Shown here one piece after another: positions 19,720 through 28,473 of a stretch of DNA of 64,000 bases (its first letter is position 1; each line of letters opens with the position of its first letter). The position numbers were made by a program, and so were the translations under genes. The notes under the pieces were generated by a model, which did no database searches, was not told where the DNA came from, and worked only from the letters and a program-made list of their open reading frames with translations. Source of the DNA: JBEBSD01 sp040394475 (lineage in GTDB: Bacteria; Bacteroidota; Bacteroidia; Cytophagales; Spirosomataceae); assembly GCA_040394475.1 (NCBI GenBank), contig JBEBSD010000022.1, positions 18,265-82,264 of the forward strand, read 5' to 3'.

Positions 19720-19750
19720 ATTGATTTTTGCCCAACTTAACGTACCTTTG
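19720..19750 (+). promoter_or_regulatory. Bacteroidota-type promoter for plsY
   Basis: TTG at 19721-19723 is followed after 19 bases by TACCTTTG at 19743-19750, matching the TTTG / N19-21 / TAnnTTTG pattern of the phylum's main sigma factor. The predicted transcript would start about 7 bases later, some 37 bases before the plsY ATG. Confidence 0.6.
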
Positions 19751-19793
19751 GGCATCTCTTTAAAAACAAAACAAATCTTACTATAATCACATA

Positions 19794-20447
19794 ATGTCTG
19801 TTTTTCTTACGATTCCCATGGTGCTGGCCGCCTATTTGCTGGGCTCCATCCCATCGTCTGTTTGGTATGGTATTGGTTATCTGGGGAAGGATGTAAGGGA
19901 GTTTGGAAGCCGGAATGCCGGCGCCACCAATACGTTCAGAGTGCTGGGAAAAAGGGCAGGTACGGTAGTAATGCTGATTGACATTCTCAAAGGATGGACG
20001 GCAACTATGCTGGCGCCTCTGATGTACTTTATGGGATGGATTCCTGTTGAGCACATCCTGACATTCAAGTTTGTATTCGGAGTGATCGCCATCGTGGGTC
20101 ATATTTTCCCGGTTTATGTAAAATTCAAGGGCGGGAAGGGCGTTGCGACGCTGTTGGGGATGGTACTGGCCATTCATCCGGAGCTGGCGCTGCTCTGCAT
20201 TTCGATATTTTTACTCACCCTGATCGCCTCTCAATATGTTTCCCTGAGTTCCATTCTGGCAACACTGGCCTTTCCGGTATTACTGTTACTGGGTGTGTTC
20301 GGAAAGCCTGAGATCTCGCTGGTGGTTTTCGGATTCGCCATGTTCCTGTTGGTTGTTTTCACCCATCAAAAAAACATTATCCGTCTCTTTAACGGGAATG
20401 AAAGCCGGACGAATCTATTTGCCCGGAAAGACAAGGAGCAGCTGTAG
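19794..20447 (+). CDS. plsY: Glycerol-3-phosphate acyltransferase PlsY
   Basis: PlsY is an integral membrane enzyme that transfers an acyl group from acyl-phosphate to glycerol-3-phosphate, the first step of phospholipid synthesis. The 217-aa product has multiple membrane helices and all three conserved loops: GSIPSSVWYG, GSRNAGATNTFRVLG (about residues 39-53) and KFKGGKGVATLLG (about 108-120). Length matches the family (about 200-215 aa). A promoter is visible at 19720-19750. It appears to be transcribed alone. Confidence 0.95.
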   Translation: MSVFLTIPMVLAAYLLGSIPSSVWYGIGYLGKDVREFGSRNAGATNTFRVLGKRAGTVVMLIDILKGWTATMLAPLMYFMGWIPVEHILTFKFVFGVIAIVGHIFPVYVKFKGGKGVATLLGMVLAIHPELALLCISIFLLTLIASQYVSLSSILATLAFPVLLLLGVFGKPEISLVVFGFAMFLLVVFTHQKNIIRLFNGNESRTNLFARKDKEQL

Positions 20448-20599
20448 GAAGGGAAATAGCGATCAGCGATCGGGAGTCAGCATACAGACGACTTCCCCAG
20501 AGGAAGACATCCGACCGAATGGCGACGAAATGCTCCGCACCCAATTCCCCGCACCCTGACCCATAATGGCTATCAGCAAATCCAATATGGGAAAATCTA

Positions 20600-20872
20600 A
20601 TGAAAACATCAATCTCCATTGTTTTGCTACTATCGGTTGCAGCCTGGTTTTTTTTAAAGGCGTCACCGGTTACTTTTTCCTTTGCCAATGCCGAGTGGCA
20701 TTTTCCGTCAACGGTCGGCGAGGCCGTAGAAGCACATGGCCTTTCGTATAAACCACCGGGATATTACTACCGCATCTATCCGGATAGCATGAAACTGGTG
20801 TTACGCTTTGACGCCTTATCAGGAATCGGCAACCGGCCATTTGAAAGCCCTGAAAGGGCGCAATCCCTATAG
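20600..20872 (+). CDS. Small hypothetical exported or membrane-anchored protein
   Basis: This is a 90-aa frame from ATG 20600. Residues 1-30 are hydrophobic (MKTSISIVLLLSVAAWFFLK), consistent with a signal peptide or single anchor. The rest (YKPPGYYYRIYPDSMKLVLRF) has no recognised family. The end of the frame runs into GC-rich repeat-like DNA at 20873, so the C-terminus may not be ancestral. It sits alone between plsY and the dipeptidase. It could be a spurious frame; I keep it at low confidence because of the clean signal-like N-terminus. Confidence 0.35.
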   Translation: MKTSISIVLLLSVAAWFFLKASPVTFSFANAEWHFPSTVGEAVEAHGLSYKPPGYYYRIYPDSMKLVLRFDALSGIGNRPFESPERAQSL

Positions 20873-20875
20873 CCC

Positions 20876-20914
20876 CGGGTATAGCCCGGGGGCGGGGGCG
20901 AGGGCGGGGGTGGG
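20876..20914 (+). repeat. GC palindrome plus G-run tract (G-quadruplex-like)
   Basis: CCCCGGG and CCCGGGG form a short hairpin around TATAG. The second arm continues into GGGGGCGGGGGCGAGGGCGGGGGTGGG, five runs of three or more G with 1-3-base spacers on the plus strand. This meets the usual pattern for an intramolecular G-quadruplex. It lies between the 20600 frame and the dipeptidase gene. Confidence 0.65.
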
Positions 20915-21053
20915 AAAATGAGGATTGGCAGCCCGGTATTCCCGGATGAGTCGAACGCACCCCATTCCCCCGATTTCATACACCTAAAATAATTCTTATA
21001 TTTAGGGCCCGGACCAATCATTTCCCGGAGGCTATTTTTCACCATTATTACTT

Positions 21054-22424
21054 ATGTCCATCAACAATTATATCGAGCAAAACCGCGACCGGTTTCTGGA
21101 AGAATTATTCGAATTACTCCGAATTCCTTCCGTAAGCGCTGATTCCAAATTCAAAGCAGACATGCAGCGAACGGCTGAATTTGTCCGCCAGAAGATTGCC
21201 GATGCAGGCGCCGATTATACTGAAATCTTCCCCACAAAAGGTCATCCCGTTGTGTATGGCGAAAAAATCATTGACCCGTCAGCACCTACGGTACTGGTAT
21301 ACGGACATTACGATGTGCAGCCGGCAGATCCCTACGAATTGTGGGAGACCCCTCCGTTTGAACCCACCATCCGTAACGAGCGGATCTACGCCCGGGGCGC
21401 CTGTGACGATAAGGGCCAGTTTTACATGCATATCAAGGCCTTCGAGGCGATGAACGCCGCCGGACAGCTTCCCTGCAATATTAAAATAATGATAGAAGGG
21501 GAGGAAGAAATAGGTTCCGACCACCTGGGGGAATTTGTAGCGGCGCATAAAGACCTGTTAAAAGCCGACACCATCCTGATCTCGGACACCAGCATCATTG
21601 CCAATGACGTTCCTTCCATCGAAGTAGGGTTGCGTGGCCTCACGTACCTGGAGGTGGAGGTAACCGGCGCCAACCGCGACCTGCATTCAGGGGTTTACGG
21701 AGGTGCGGTTGCCAACCCGATTAACGTCCTCTGCGAACTGATTGCTTCCCTGAAAGATGCCTCCGGGCATATCACCATCCCCGGCTTTTATGACAACGTC
21801 CGGGAGTTATCTGCGGCTGAACGGGACCAGCTGAATGCTGCGCCTTTCGACCTGGCAGCATATCAAAATGACTTAGGTATTGAAGACGTGCTGGGGGAAA
21901 AGGGTTATACCACCATTGAACGCACTTCCGTTCGACCCACCCTTGATGTCAACGGTATCTGGGGCGGTTATACCGGTGAAGGCGCCAAAACGGTACTGCC
22001 GTCCAAGGCGTATGCCAAGATTTCGATGCGCCTGGTACCGGACCAAACCGATAAAGAAATTGAAAAACTTTTTACGGCTCATTTTGAAGCGATTGCCCCG
22101 GCATCCGTAAAGGTCAAAGTAATCCCGCACCATGGCGGTCTCCCTTACCTGACCCCCACCAACTCCACCGAATATCGGGCAGCAGAACTGGCAATGGCAG
22201 AATCCTTCGGGAAACAACCTATCCCCACACGCGGCGGAGGCAGCATCCCGATCGTCGCGTTGTTCGAAGAAATCCTGGGAATCAAAAGTGTGCTCATGGG
22301 CTTCGGGCTTGATATCGATGCGCTACATTCCCCCAATGAAAGCTACGGGCTGTTTAATTATTACAAGGGAATCGAAACCATTCCGTTGTTTTTTAAACAT
22401 TATGCGCGGTTGAAACGCGTTTAA
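21054..22424 (+). CDS. M20-family dipeptidase
   Basis: This 456-aa zinc metallopeptidase belongs to the ArgE/DapE/CNDP group; related enzymes hydrolyse dipeptides in the cytoplasm. Zinc ligands are visible: GHYDVQP (His85, Asp87), ARGACDDKG (Asp119 region), EGEEEIGS (catalytic and ligand Glu at 150-152), and a C-terminal His in the LHSPNE segment. The inserted dimerisation domain occupies about residues 190-350 (DLHSGVYGG marks its start). No signal peptide is present. The length and GEEEIGS signature fit dipeptidase rather than succinyl-diaminopimelate desuccinylase. Its stop codon overlaps that of the convergent sdaA gene, sharing the self-complementary TTAA at 22421-22424. Confidence 0.9.
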   Translation: MSINNYIEQNRDRFLEELFELLRIPSVSADSKFKADMQRTAEFVRQKIADAGADYTEIFPTKGHPVVYGEKIIDPSAPTVLVYGHYDVQPADPYELWETPPFEPTIRNERIYARGACDDKGQFYMHIKAFEAMNAAGQLPCNIKIMIEGEEEIGSDHLGEFVAAHKDLLKADTILISDTSIIANDVPSIEVGLRGLTYLEVEVTGANRDLHSGVYGGAVANPINVLCELIASLKDASGHITIPGFYDNVRELSAAERDQLNAAPFDLAAYQNDLGIEDVLGEKGYTTIERTSVRPTLDVNGIWGGYTGEGAKTVLPSKAYAKISMRLVPDQTDKEIEKLFTAHFEAIAPASVKVKVIPHHGGLPYLTPTNSTEYRAAELAMAESFGKQPIPTRGGGSIPIVALFEEILGIKSVLMGFGLDIDALHSPNESYGLFNYYKGIETIPLFFKHYARLKRV

Positions 22425-23839
22425 CATTCAGATAATCCCAACGGAATATTAACGGCCAACCCGCCTTCCGAGGTTTCCTTGTACCGTTCATTCATATCCA
22501 GTGCTGTTTCCCACATGGTTTTGACGACGTTGTCCAGCGAAACCTTCGCGAATTCGGGATCCCCCTGAATCGCCAGCTGAGCGGCCGTTACGGCTTTAAT
22601 GGCGCCCATGGTATTCCGCTCGATACAGGGTACCTGCACCAGGCCGCCAATGGGGTCGCAGGTGAGGCCCAGATGGTGCTCCATCGCAATTTCCGCCGCC
22701 ATCAGGCATTGAGCCGGACTCCCTCCCATCACTTCTGTCAGACCGGCTGCCGCCATGGCCGACGAAACGCCTATTTCAGCCTGACAGCCTCCCATTGCAG
22801 CCGATAAGGTAGCTCCCTTCTTAAAAATAGACCCGATTTCCCCGGCAGTCAGTAAGAAGCGAACGATCCCGGCGGGATCATTCCCCCCGCAAAATGCTAT
22901 AAAATACTGCAGTACGGCCGGAATTACTCCCGCCGCCCCGTTAGTAGGCGCGGTTACCACGCGTCCGAACGATGCATTTTCTTCATTGACCGCCAGGGCA
23001 AATGTACTTAGCCAGTTGAGGGTATACCCGAAACCGGCTCCTCCTTCCGTCACCGCCGACAACCAGGTCGGATAATCGGAAAAAGCCTTTCCCTGCAGCA
23101 GCTTAAGACTACTGTCTCCCGCCCTTCTCCGCACATTCAGTCCACCCGGAAGGACTCCGTCCCGGTGCTGACATCCTCTGAAGATACATCCGGCCATCAC
23201 TTCCCAAATCGCCAGTAAGCCGTTTCTTACGGCCGCTTCCGGTCGCCACGCTTTTTCGTTTTCCAGGACAATTGCACTGATGGAAAGCCCTGTATCCCGG
23301 CTCCAGGACAAAAGGTCCGTGGCATTTTCAACCGGGAAAGGTAAATCAACCGTATCGGAAGGGTTCCCGGGTACTGCTTCCCCCTGGTTCACAAACCCTC
23401 CTCCGATCGAATAATAGGTTTCCTCCCGGACCACTCCCTCATCGGTAGCTGCTGCAAACCGCATCCCGTTCGGATGATAGGGCAGGCTTTCTTCCCTATG
23501 AAAATGTATTGCCTGCCGGGTGAACGGAATCACATGGCAGCCGTACAGCAGCAGCGTCCCTGACCGGTCAAGATCGGCCAGGATTGCCGGAATTGCATCC
23601 GGGTCGATCGTTACCGGATCGTACCCGGCCAGCCCCAGCAGTACCGCGGTATCGGTTCCATGCCCTTTCCCGGTTTTGGCCAGCGACCCGTATAAATGCA
23701 CAGCGATACCTGTTACCGGCCTGTTTTCCAATGTTTTCAGGAACCCTTGAGCCGCCCGCCACGGGCCTAGTGTATGGGAGCTGGAAGGGCCGATCCCTAT
23801 TTTAAAAATGTCAAAAACAGATATTTTCTCCGGCTCCAT
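22421..23839 (-). CDS. sdaA: L-serine ammonia-lyase (iron-sulphur type)
   Basis: L-serine dehydratase converts L-serine to pyruvate and ammonia using a 4Fe-4S cluster. The 472-aa single-chain form shows the beta domain first (SVFDIFKIGIGPSSSHTLGPW, residues about 8-28) and the alpha domain after about residue 190, with the cluster-associated segments CGGNDP and LTCDPIGGLVQVPCIERN. Length matches single-chain SdaA (about 455-475 aa). It is divergent from the VCBS-repeat gene (73 bases between starts) and convergent with the dipeptidase; together they could feed amino-acid nitrogen and pyruvate, which is only inference from proximity. Confidence 0.93.
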   Translation of the reverse strand: MEPEKISVFDIFKIGIGPSSSHTLGPWRAAQGFLKTLENRPVTGIAVHLYGSLAKTGKGHGTDTAVLLGLAGYDPVTIDPDAIPAILADLDRSGTLLLYGCHVIPFTRQAIHFHREESLPYHPNGMRFAAATDEGVVREETYYSIGGGFVNQGEAVPGNPSDTVDLPFPVENATDLLSWSRDTGLSISAIVLENEKAWRPEAAVRNGLLAIWEVMAGCIFRGCQHRDGVLPGGLNVRRRAGDSSLKLLQGKAFSDYPTWLSAVTEGGAGFGYTLNWLSTFALAVNEENASFGRVVTAPTNGAAGVIPAVLQYFIAFCGGNDPAGIVRFLLTAGEIGSIFKKGATLSAAMGGCQAEIGVSSAMAAAGLTEVMGGSPAQCLMAAEIAMEHHLGLTCDPIGGLVQVPCIERNTMGAIKAVTAAQLAIQGDPEFAKVSLDNVVKTMWETALDMNERYKETSEGGLAVNIPLGLSEC

Positions 23840-23912
23840 TTCCGTTTAATTTGTTGATGTTACGGGTATAAATCTAAACAAAATACCCTTTTAAAAGAAA
23901 CAACCGCTTACG

Positions 23913-25097
23913 ATGAACCACATCCCATCTTCCCGGACTTCGTTTTACTTGTTAGTTGCCGTTTTATCCTGTCAGTTTGTAGCCGCTCAGCAACCTGCCT
24001 TCAGCATAGAGGTCATCGACAACTCCATCGAGATCGGCTACGGGCTGGCAATCGGGGATGTGGATGGCGATGGGAAGCCGGATATCCTGCTGGCCGACAA
24101 GACCGAAATTGTCTGGTACCGGAATCCCGGAAACCGGAACCAAAAATGGGTACGGCATCTAATGGCCAGCAATCTTACCGCCTCGGATAATGTCTGCATT
24201 GCTGCCCGCGACCTTGACGGCGACGGCAAAGTAGAGGTGGCAGTCGGAGCCCAGTGGAATCCGGGTGAAACAGGCGATCCCGAAAAATCAGGCGCTGTTT
24301 TCTACCTGAAGCGCCAGGCCGACCCTACCCTGCCCTGGAAAGCGATCCGCCTGCACCATGAAGTGACTATTCACCGCATGGCCTGGGGCAAAACCGCCGA
24401 AGATACTTTCCAGCTGCTGGTACTTCCCCTGCATGGTCGTAACAATGTGAACGGAGAAGGTGAAGGAGTAAAATGGATTGCATTTGACTATCCCAAAGAT
24501 GTGGAAAAACCATGGAACTACCAGTTGCTCGACACGGAAATGCACCTGGCACATAATTTCTATGTAATGGAAACCGAAGGCAAACAACTGGCTGCTGCTG
24601 TCGGAGGCAAAGAAGGGGTGCAGGTATTTACCCATACCCACAACCGGTGGACGCCGGCCGGGAGCTGGCTGGTATCCGGGCACCCGGCCGGAGAAGTCCA
24701 GCTGGGGCAGCTGAGTAAGACCCAGCGGTTTACGGCCACCATTGAGCCGATGCACGGCACTCACCTGGTGGTATCCACAGCCAGCCAACGCACGGTTCTG
24801 ACCGATAACCTGGCACAGGGACACGCCCTCGCCACCGCCGATCTGCTGGGACAGGGTCGGGACCAAGTGGTCGTAGGATGGCGAAATCCGAATAAAAACC
24901 GGCAGGTGGGGATACGGCTGTATGTAGGAACAGATACCGAAGGAACCAAGTGGCAGGAATACGCTCTTGATGAAAGTGTCAGAATGGCCTGTGAAGACCT
25001 GAAAGTCGCCGATCTTGACGGGGATGGCAAACCCGATATCATCGCAGCAGGGCGGGCCACTTTAAATGTGCTGGTTTATTGGAATAATTCAAAGTAA
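23913..25097 (+). CDS. Secreted VCBS/FG-GAP repeat protein
   Basis: The 394-aa protein has a signal peptide (about residues 1-26, ending AAQQ). At least three calcium-binding-type repeat motifs are visible: DVDGDGKPDILLAD (about residue 50), DLDGDGKVEVAVG (about 103) and DLDGDGKPDIIAAG (about 370). The pattern is that of FG-GAP/VCBS beta-propeller proteins, and the length would accommodate a single propeller. Such proteins are exported and often found near polysaccharide-degradation genes, but no enzyme domain is present here. Function unknown. Confidence 0.8.
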   Translation: MNHIPSSRTSFYLLVAVLSCQFVAAQQPAFSIEVIDNSIEIGYGLAIGDVDGDGKPDILLADKTEIVWYRNPGNRNQKWVRHLMASNLTASDNVCIAARDLDGDGKVEVAVGAQWNPGETGDPEKSGAVFYLKRQADPTLPWKAIRLHHEVTIHRMAWGKTAEDTFQLLVLPLHGRNNVNGEGEGVKWIAFDYPKDVEKPWNYQLLDTEMHLAHNFYVMETEGKQLAAAVGGKEGVQVFTHTHNRWTPAGSWLVSGHPAGEVQLGQLSKTQRFTATIEPMHGTHLVVSTASQRTVLTDNLAQGHALATADLLGQGRDQVVVGWRNPNKNRQVGIRLYVGTDTEGTKWQEYALDESVRMACEDLKVADLDGDGKPDIIAAGRATLNVLVYWNNSK

Positions 25098-25152
25098 AGA
25101 AACAGGCATCCAGGGTGCCGGCACCGACAACTCAATCAACGTATAGCCCCTC

Positions 25153-25833
25153 ATGAAGTGGTCTTTTGTCATACAACAGAAAATAAAGGCAGCATTCTTG
25201 CTGGGAGGTATTATGTCATTGCTGGTTTTAAACAGCTTTTTGTCTCGCAATAATATTTTAGGAGTCGACCGGTCGGTTACTTCTATTTACCAGGACCGGC
25301 TGATTCCTGCCATCGATATTATCCTTCTGACCGAGTCCCTTTATACAAAACGCCTGTTGCTGGAACGACATCTGGTTACTGCCAAGACCACACAGCCCGC
25401 TATCCGGCAGGCACTCACCCTCCATAATCAAAAAATCGATTCCCTGCTGCAGGCCTACGAAAAAACCTATCTCGTCGAACGGGAGACGACCAGTTTCGAA
25501 GCGCTCAAAAACCGGATGGCGGCCTATTCGAAACTGGAAAACAATATATTGTCCCTGCACAGGGCCGGGCAGCGTGAGACAAGTATTCAACTTATGGAAG
25601 CAGAAGGAAGTGTCCTGTTCAACCAGACCATCCAACGGCTCCATGAACTGACCGATATCCAAATGGAAGTGGGGCAGGAACTGCGAAAGGCCTCTCAAAC
25701 CGAAGTTTCCCGTTTTCATTTACATTCCACCCTCCAGATTATTATTTCGATCATTATAGGCCTCATGGTGATCAATCTTATCTTCAGCGCCCGTATCATT
25801 CAGTTTGACTCCAAAAATCAAAACCTTAACTAG
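25153..25833 (+). CDS. Membrane protein with MCP-type four-helix-bundle sensor domain
   Basis: This 226-aa protein has a membrane helix near residues 12-30, a helical, charged extracytoplasmic region (about 35-185) resembling the four-helix-bundle ligand domain of methyl-accepting chemotaxis proteins, and a second membrane helix (about 190-212, IIISIIIGLMVINLIF). It ends 14 residues after the second helix. There is therefore no HAMP, kinase or methyl-accepting output domain. No frameshifted continuation is apparent in the 175 bases downstream. It might signal through a partner or be a stand-alone membrane protein. Confidence 0.7.
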   Translation: MKWSFVIQQKIKAAFLLGGIMSLLVLNSFLSRNNILGVDRSVTSIYQDRLIPAIDIILLTESLYTKRLLLERHLVTAKTTQPAIRQALTLHNQKIDSLLQAYEKTYLVERETTSFEALKNRMAAYSKLENNILSLHRAGQRETSIQLMEAEGSVLFNQTIQRLHELTDIQMEVGQELRKASQTEVSRFHLHSTLQIIISIIIGLMVINLIFSARIIQFDSKNQNLN

Positions 25834-26008
25834 GCAGCTCGGCAACGATCGGTTTCCCGTCAGAATCTCCTCCAAAAAATTGCTTTCATAGCATATCCGG
25901 CTTTTGTTATTTCACCCTTTTCGGATTTACACTGTCTTTTCTGCTACCAATAAACCGGTGTTTTTTTATCTTTATCCGTTTTATACACCCGGTAAACAAC
26001 CTGTAACC

Positions 26009-27010
26009 ATGAACCTGAAGACATTATTGTTACTCCCCTGCCTTGGATTAGTCCCGTTTACGGGTACTGCCCAGGAAACTACCTATGCTGAAAAACTCGG
26101 CTTTCCGAAAGGGAAAAAGGTGATTATCCTCCATATCGACGATGCCGGTATGTCGTACGATTCCAATTTAGGGACCATCAAAGCCCTGACAGAAGGAGTT
26201 GCCAATTCGGTCAGTGTGATGATGCCTTGCGGATGGGTGCCCGGATTTGTTCACTTTCTGAAAACACAAAAGAACATCGATGCCGGCCTGCACCTTACCC
26301 TAACCTCGGAATGGAAATCCTACCGCTGGGGGCCCCTTGCCGGAAAACCGGCCGTAGGCAGCCTGGTGGATCCGGAAGGCGCCTTGTGGCCCAACGTCCG
26401 CGATGTCGTACAACATGGCGCGGCGGATGATGTGGAAACTGAAATCCGCGCCCAGCTTGACCGGGCCCGTACCATGGGGTTTGAACCCACGCATATGGAC
26501 TCACACATGGGCACGCTGTTTGCAACCCCGGCCTTTCTCGAACGGTACATCAAGGTGGGAATCGAAGAAAAAATCCCGGTTATGCTTCCCGGCGGCCATA
26601 ATGCGCTGATCAAAGTGGATGAGCGCATGGATGACGCTACCCTGGCGATGATCCGCGGACTGGGAAAGCGCCTATGGGACGGAGGCCTGCCGGTCCTTGA
26701 CGACCTGCATAATAAGAGCTACGGCTGGGTTCCCGAAAACGAAAACAGCATCAGCAAGACTGAACTGCAACAGTACAAAGCGCGGAACTATATCCAGGCT
26801 CTGAAGGATATCCAACCCGGCTTAACGATGGTCATCATGCATTGCACCCATCCAACCGAAGTATTCGAACACATCTCCAGCTCCGGCGTCACGCGGGAAG
26901 GCGACTTACTGGCCATGCTCGACCCTTCCCTCCGGGAAGCGATTACGAAAGAAGGAATTATCCTGACCACCTGGAGGGAGTTGATGGAGCGCCGGCAGCA
27001 GGTCAGATAA
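26009..27010 (+). CDS. Secreted YdjC/ChbG-type polysaccharide deacetylase
   Basis: From ATG 26009 the product is 333 aa with a clear signal peptide (MNLKTLLLLPCLGLVPFTGTAQ); an upstream in-frame start would bury it. The conserved features of the YdjC/ChbG deacetylase fold are visible: HIDDAGMS near residue 44 (catalytic and metal Asp), DAGLHLTLTSEW (His ligand), THMDSHMGT and MHCTHP. ChbG removes acetyl groups from chitooligosaccharides; this one is exported, so its substrate is probably an extracellular or periplasmic sugar. It converges on the Moco locus, with 3 bases between its stop codon and that of moaCB. Confidence 0.82.
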   Translation: MNLKTLLLLPCLGLVPFTGTAQETTYAEKLGFPKGKKVIILHIDDAGMSYDSNLGTIKALTEGVANSVSVMMPCGWVPGFVHFLKTQKNIDAGLHLTLTSEWKSYRWGPLAGKPAVGSLVDPEGALWPNVRDVVQHGAADDVETEIRAQLDRARTMGFEPTHMDSHMGTLFATPAFLERYIKVGIEEKIPVMLPGGHNALIKVDERMDDATLAMIRGLGKRLWDGGLPVLDDLHNKSYGWVPENENSISKTELQQYKARNYIQALKDIQPGLTMVIMHCTHPTEVFEHISSSGVTREGDLLAMLDPSLREAITKEGIILTTWRELMERRQQVR

Positions 27011-27013
27011 CCC

Positions 27014-27922
27014 TTAGGAATGCCCTGCTCCCTTTCTGACATGGAATACATGGAACACCGCCGGGAACAGGGCATCCATGTATTCCCTAACCGCTTTTTC
27101 CGAACCGGGAAATGTCATCACCAGCGTATTACCGGCAAACCCGGCCACGCCTCTCGATAACATGGAAAAGGCCATCCGCTGCTGTCCGTAGCTGCGGGCT
27201 GCTTCCATAATCCCGGGGATATCGGTTTCCAGCAAGGGTCGTACGGCGTCCGGAGTCACATCGCGTTCCGACAGGCCGGTACCGCCCGTCAAAATAACCA
27301 GGTCCGTTCCGGCTGCGCACAACTTCTGTACGCTTCCCTGAATCACCTCACGTTCATCCGGTATTACTTCCAGCGTTATCGCTTCCATTCCCCACGCTGC
27401 CAACCTCTCCCGGATCTGCTGACCGGATTTGTCTTCACTGAGCCCCCCGGCTACCCGGTCGGAACACACCACTACCGCTGCCCGGAGATGAGCGTACGCA
27501 CCTGTATGACTGCTTTTCCCGCCTTCTTTTCGTTCCAGCCGTACCGTTCCGATCTCCACTGATTTGTCAATAGGTTTCAGCATGTCATAAATCGTCAGGG
27601 CCGTAATTGCTGCCCCGTGCATGGCCTCTACTTCCACCCCGGTTTTGTAGATGGTATGCACTTCTACCGAAATATGGAGCTCCAACCCCCGGATGTCGTA
27701 GCGGATCGCCGCATACTCTACCGGTAGTGGATGACAATCAGGGATGACGTCACTCGTTTTTTTGATTGCCAGCAAACCTGCCGCCCGTGAAAACTCAAAT
27801 ACATCCCCTTTCGGTACGGCCCTGTTCCGGATTGCCCCGATGGTTTCCGCAGCGGACACTCTGACGACAGCCGTGGCAATGGCCTTTCGGAGCGTATTAT
27901 TTTTATGGGTAATATTCACCAT
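27014..27922 (-). CDS. moaCB: Bifunctional molybdenum cofactor protein MoaC-MoaB
   Basis: A fusion of two Moco enzymes in 302 aa. Residues 1-145 are MoaC, cyclic pyranopterin monophosphate synthase, with KKTSDVIPDCHPLPV and YKTGVEVEAMHGA, the canonical active-site segments. Residues about 150-300 are MoaB/MogA, which adenylylates molybdopterin, with ILTGGTGLSERDVTPDA (about 218-234) and a final FPGSEKAVREY. Such MoaCB fusions are known in several Bacteroidota. It is the last gene of the minus-strand Moco locus, 14 bases after moaE. Confidence 0.93.
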   Translation of the reverse strand: MVNITHKNNTLRKAIATAVVRVSAAETIGAIRNRAVPKGDVFEFSRAAGLLAIKKTSDVIPDCHPLPVEYAAIRYDIRGLELHISVEVHTIYKTGVEVEAMHGAAITALTIYDMLKPIDKSVEIGTVRLERKEGGKSSHTGAYAHLRAAVVVCSDRVAGGLSEDKSGQQIRERLAAWGMEAITLEVIPDEREVIQGSVQKLCAAGTDLVILTGGTGLSERDVTPDAVRPLLETDIPGIMEAARSYGQQRMAFSMLSRGVAGFAGNTLVMTFPGSEKAVREYMDALFPAVFHVFHVRKGAGHS

Positions 27923-27936
27923 GACACTTGTATTGA

Positions 27937-28374
27937 TCAGCTATTGATTTTCCACTGGTACTCGTCCCCCTCCAGCAGCTCCTTGCCCCAAACCGGTAAT
28001 TCTGCCTTAATCCGTTCCACTATTTCCTCACAGGCGGCGATGGCTGCTTTCCGATGCGGGGCGGAGGTAAATACGAACAGGCAGATCTCCCCTGCAGGCA
28101 CCACCCCCAGGCTGTGGTACACATGCATGCAGGTAAGGTGATAGGTCGCAAAAGCGGCTTCCCGGATCTCGTGCATTTTTTCTTCAGCCATTTCTTCGTA
28201 GGCCGTATAAGCAATAGCGCGTACCGCCCGGTCTCCTACCCGGTCGCTGCGTACCTGTCCCAAAAAGATGCTATGGGCCCCGATTTCCGTCCGGGACTGA
28301 TGCTGATGGATGCGTTCACCGATGAAAGCGGAAGCAATTGGTCCCTGCACAAACAAGTTTCTTTTTTTCTTCAT
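27937..28374 (-). CDS. moaE: Molybdopterin synthase catalytic subunit
   Basis: MoaE (145 aa) and MoaD together insert the dithiolene sulphurs into precursor Z. Visible family signatures are HSIFLGQVRSDRVGD, YTAYEEMAEEKM (about residues 58-69), VYHSLGVVPAGE, and ELPVWGKELLEGDEYQW, which contains the active-site lysines. Length matches E. coli MoaE (150 aa). The gene is 14 bases upstream of moaCB, but a 99-base spacer filled with a heptad repeat separates it from moeB, so cotranscription with the upstream part is not certain. Confidence 0.93.
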   Translation of the reverse strand: MKKKRNLFVQGPIASAFIGERIHQHQSRTEIGAHSIFLGQVRSDRVGDRAVRAIAYTAYEEMAEEKMHEIREAAFATYHLTCMHVYHSLGVVPAGEICLFVFTSAPHRKAAIAACEEIVERIKAELPVWGKELLEGDEYQWKINS

Positions 28375-28385
28375 CCGGGTAGATT

Positions 28386-28463
28386 AGGGGTTAGGTTTTA
28401 GGTGTTAGGTTTTAGGTGTTAGGGGTTAGCTGAGAGCTGATAGCCGATAGCTTTTGGCTGATT
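28386..28463. repeat. Composite 7-bp-period array: TTAGGNN grading into ATAGCYG
   Basis: Read in one unbroken 7-base register the sequence gives TTAGGGG, TTAGGTT, TTAGGTG, TTAGGTT, TTAGGTG, TTAGGGG, TTAGCTG, AGAGCTG, ATAGCCG, ATAGCTT, TTGGCTG. It occupies nearly all of the spacer between moeB and moaE. The second half matches the GCYGATA heptads seen at 62.6 kb and 0.5 kb. Confidence 0.8.
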
Positions 28464-28473
28464 CTTTGTCCTT

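Noticed and set aside
28386..28428. Telomere or chromosome-end sequence because of TTAGGGG/TTTAGGG-like units
   Set aside because: It is internal, only six units long, imperfect, and grades into another heptad family within an operon.
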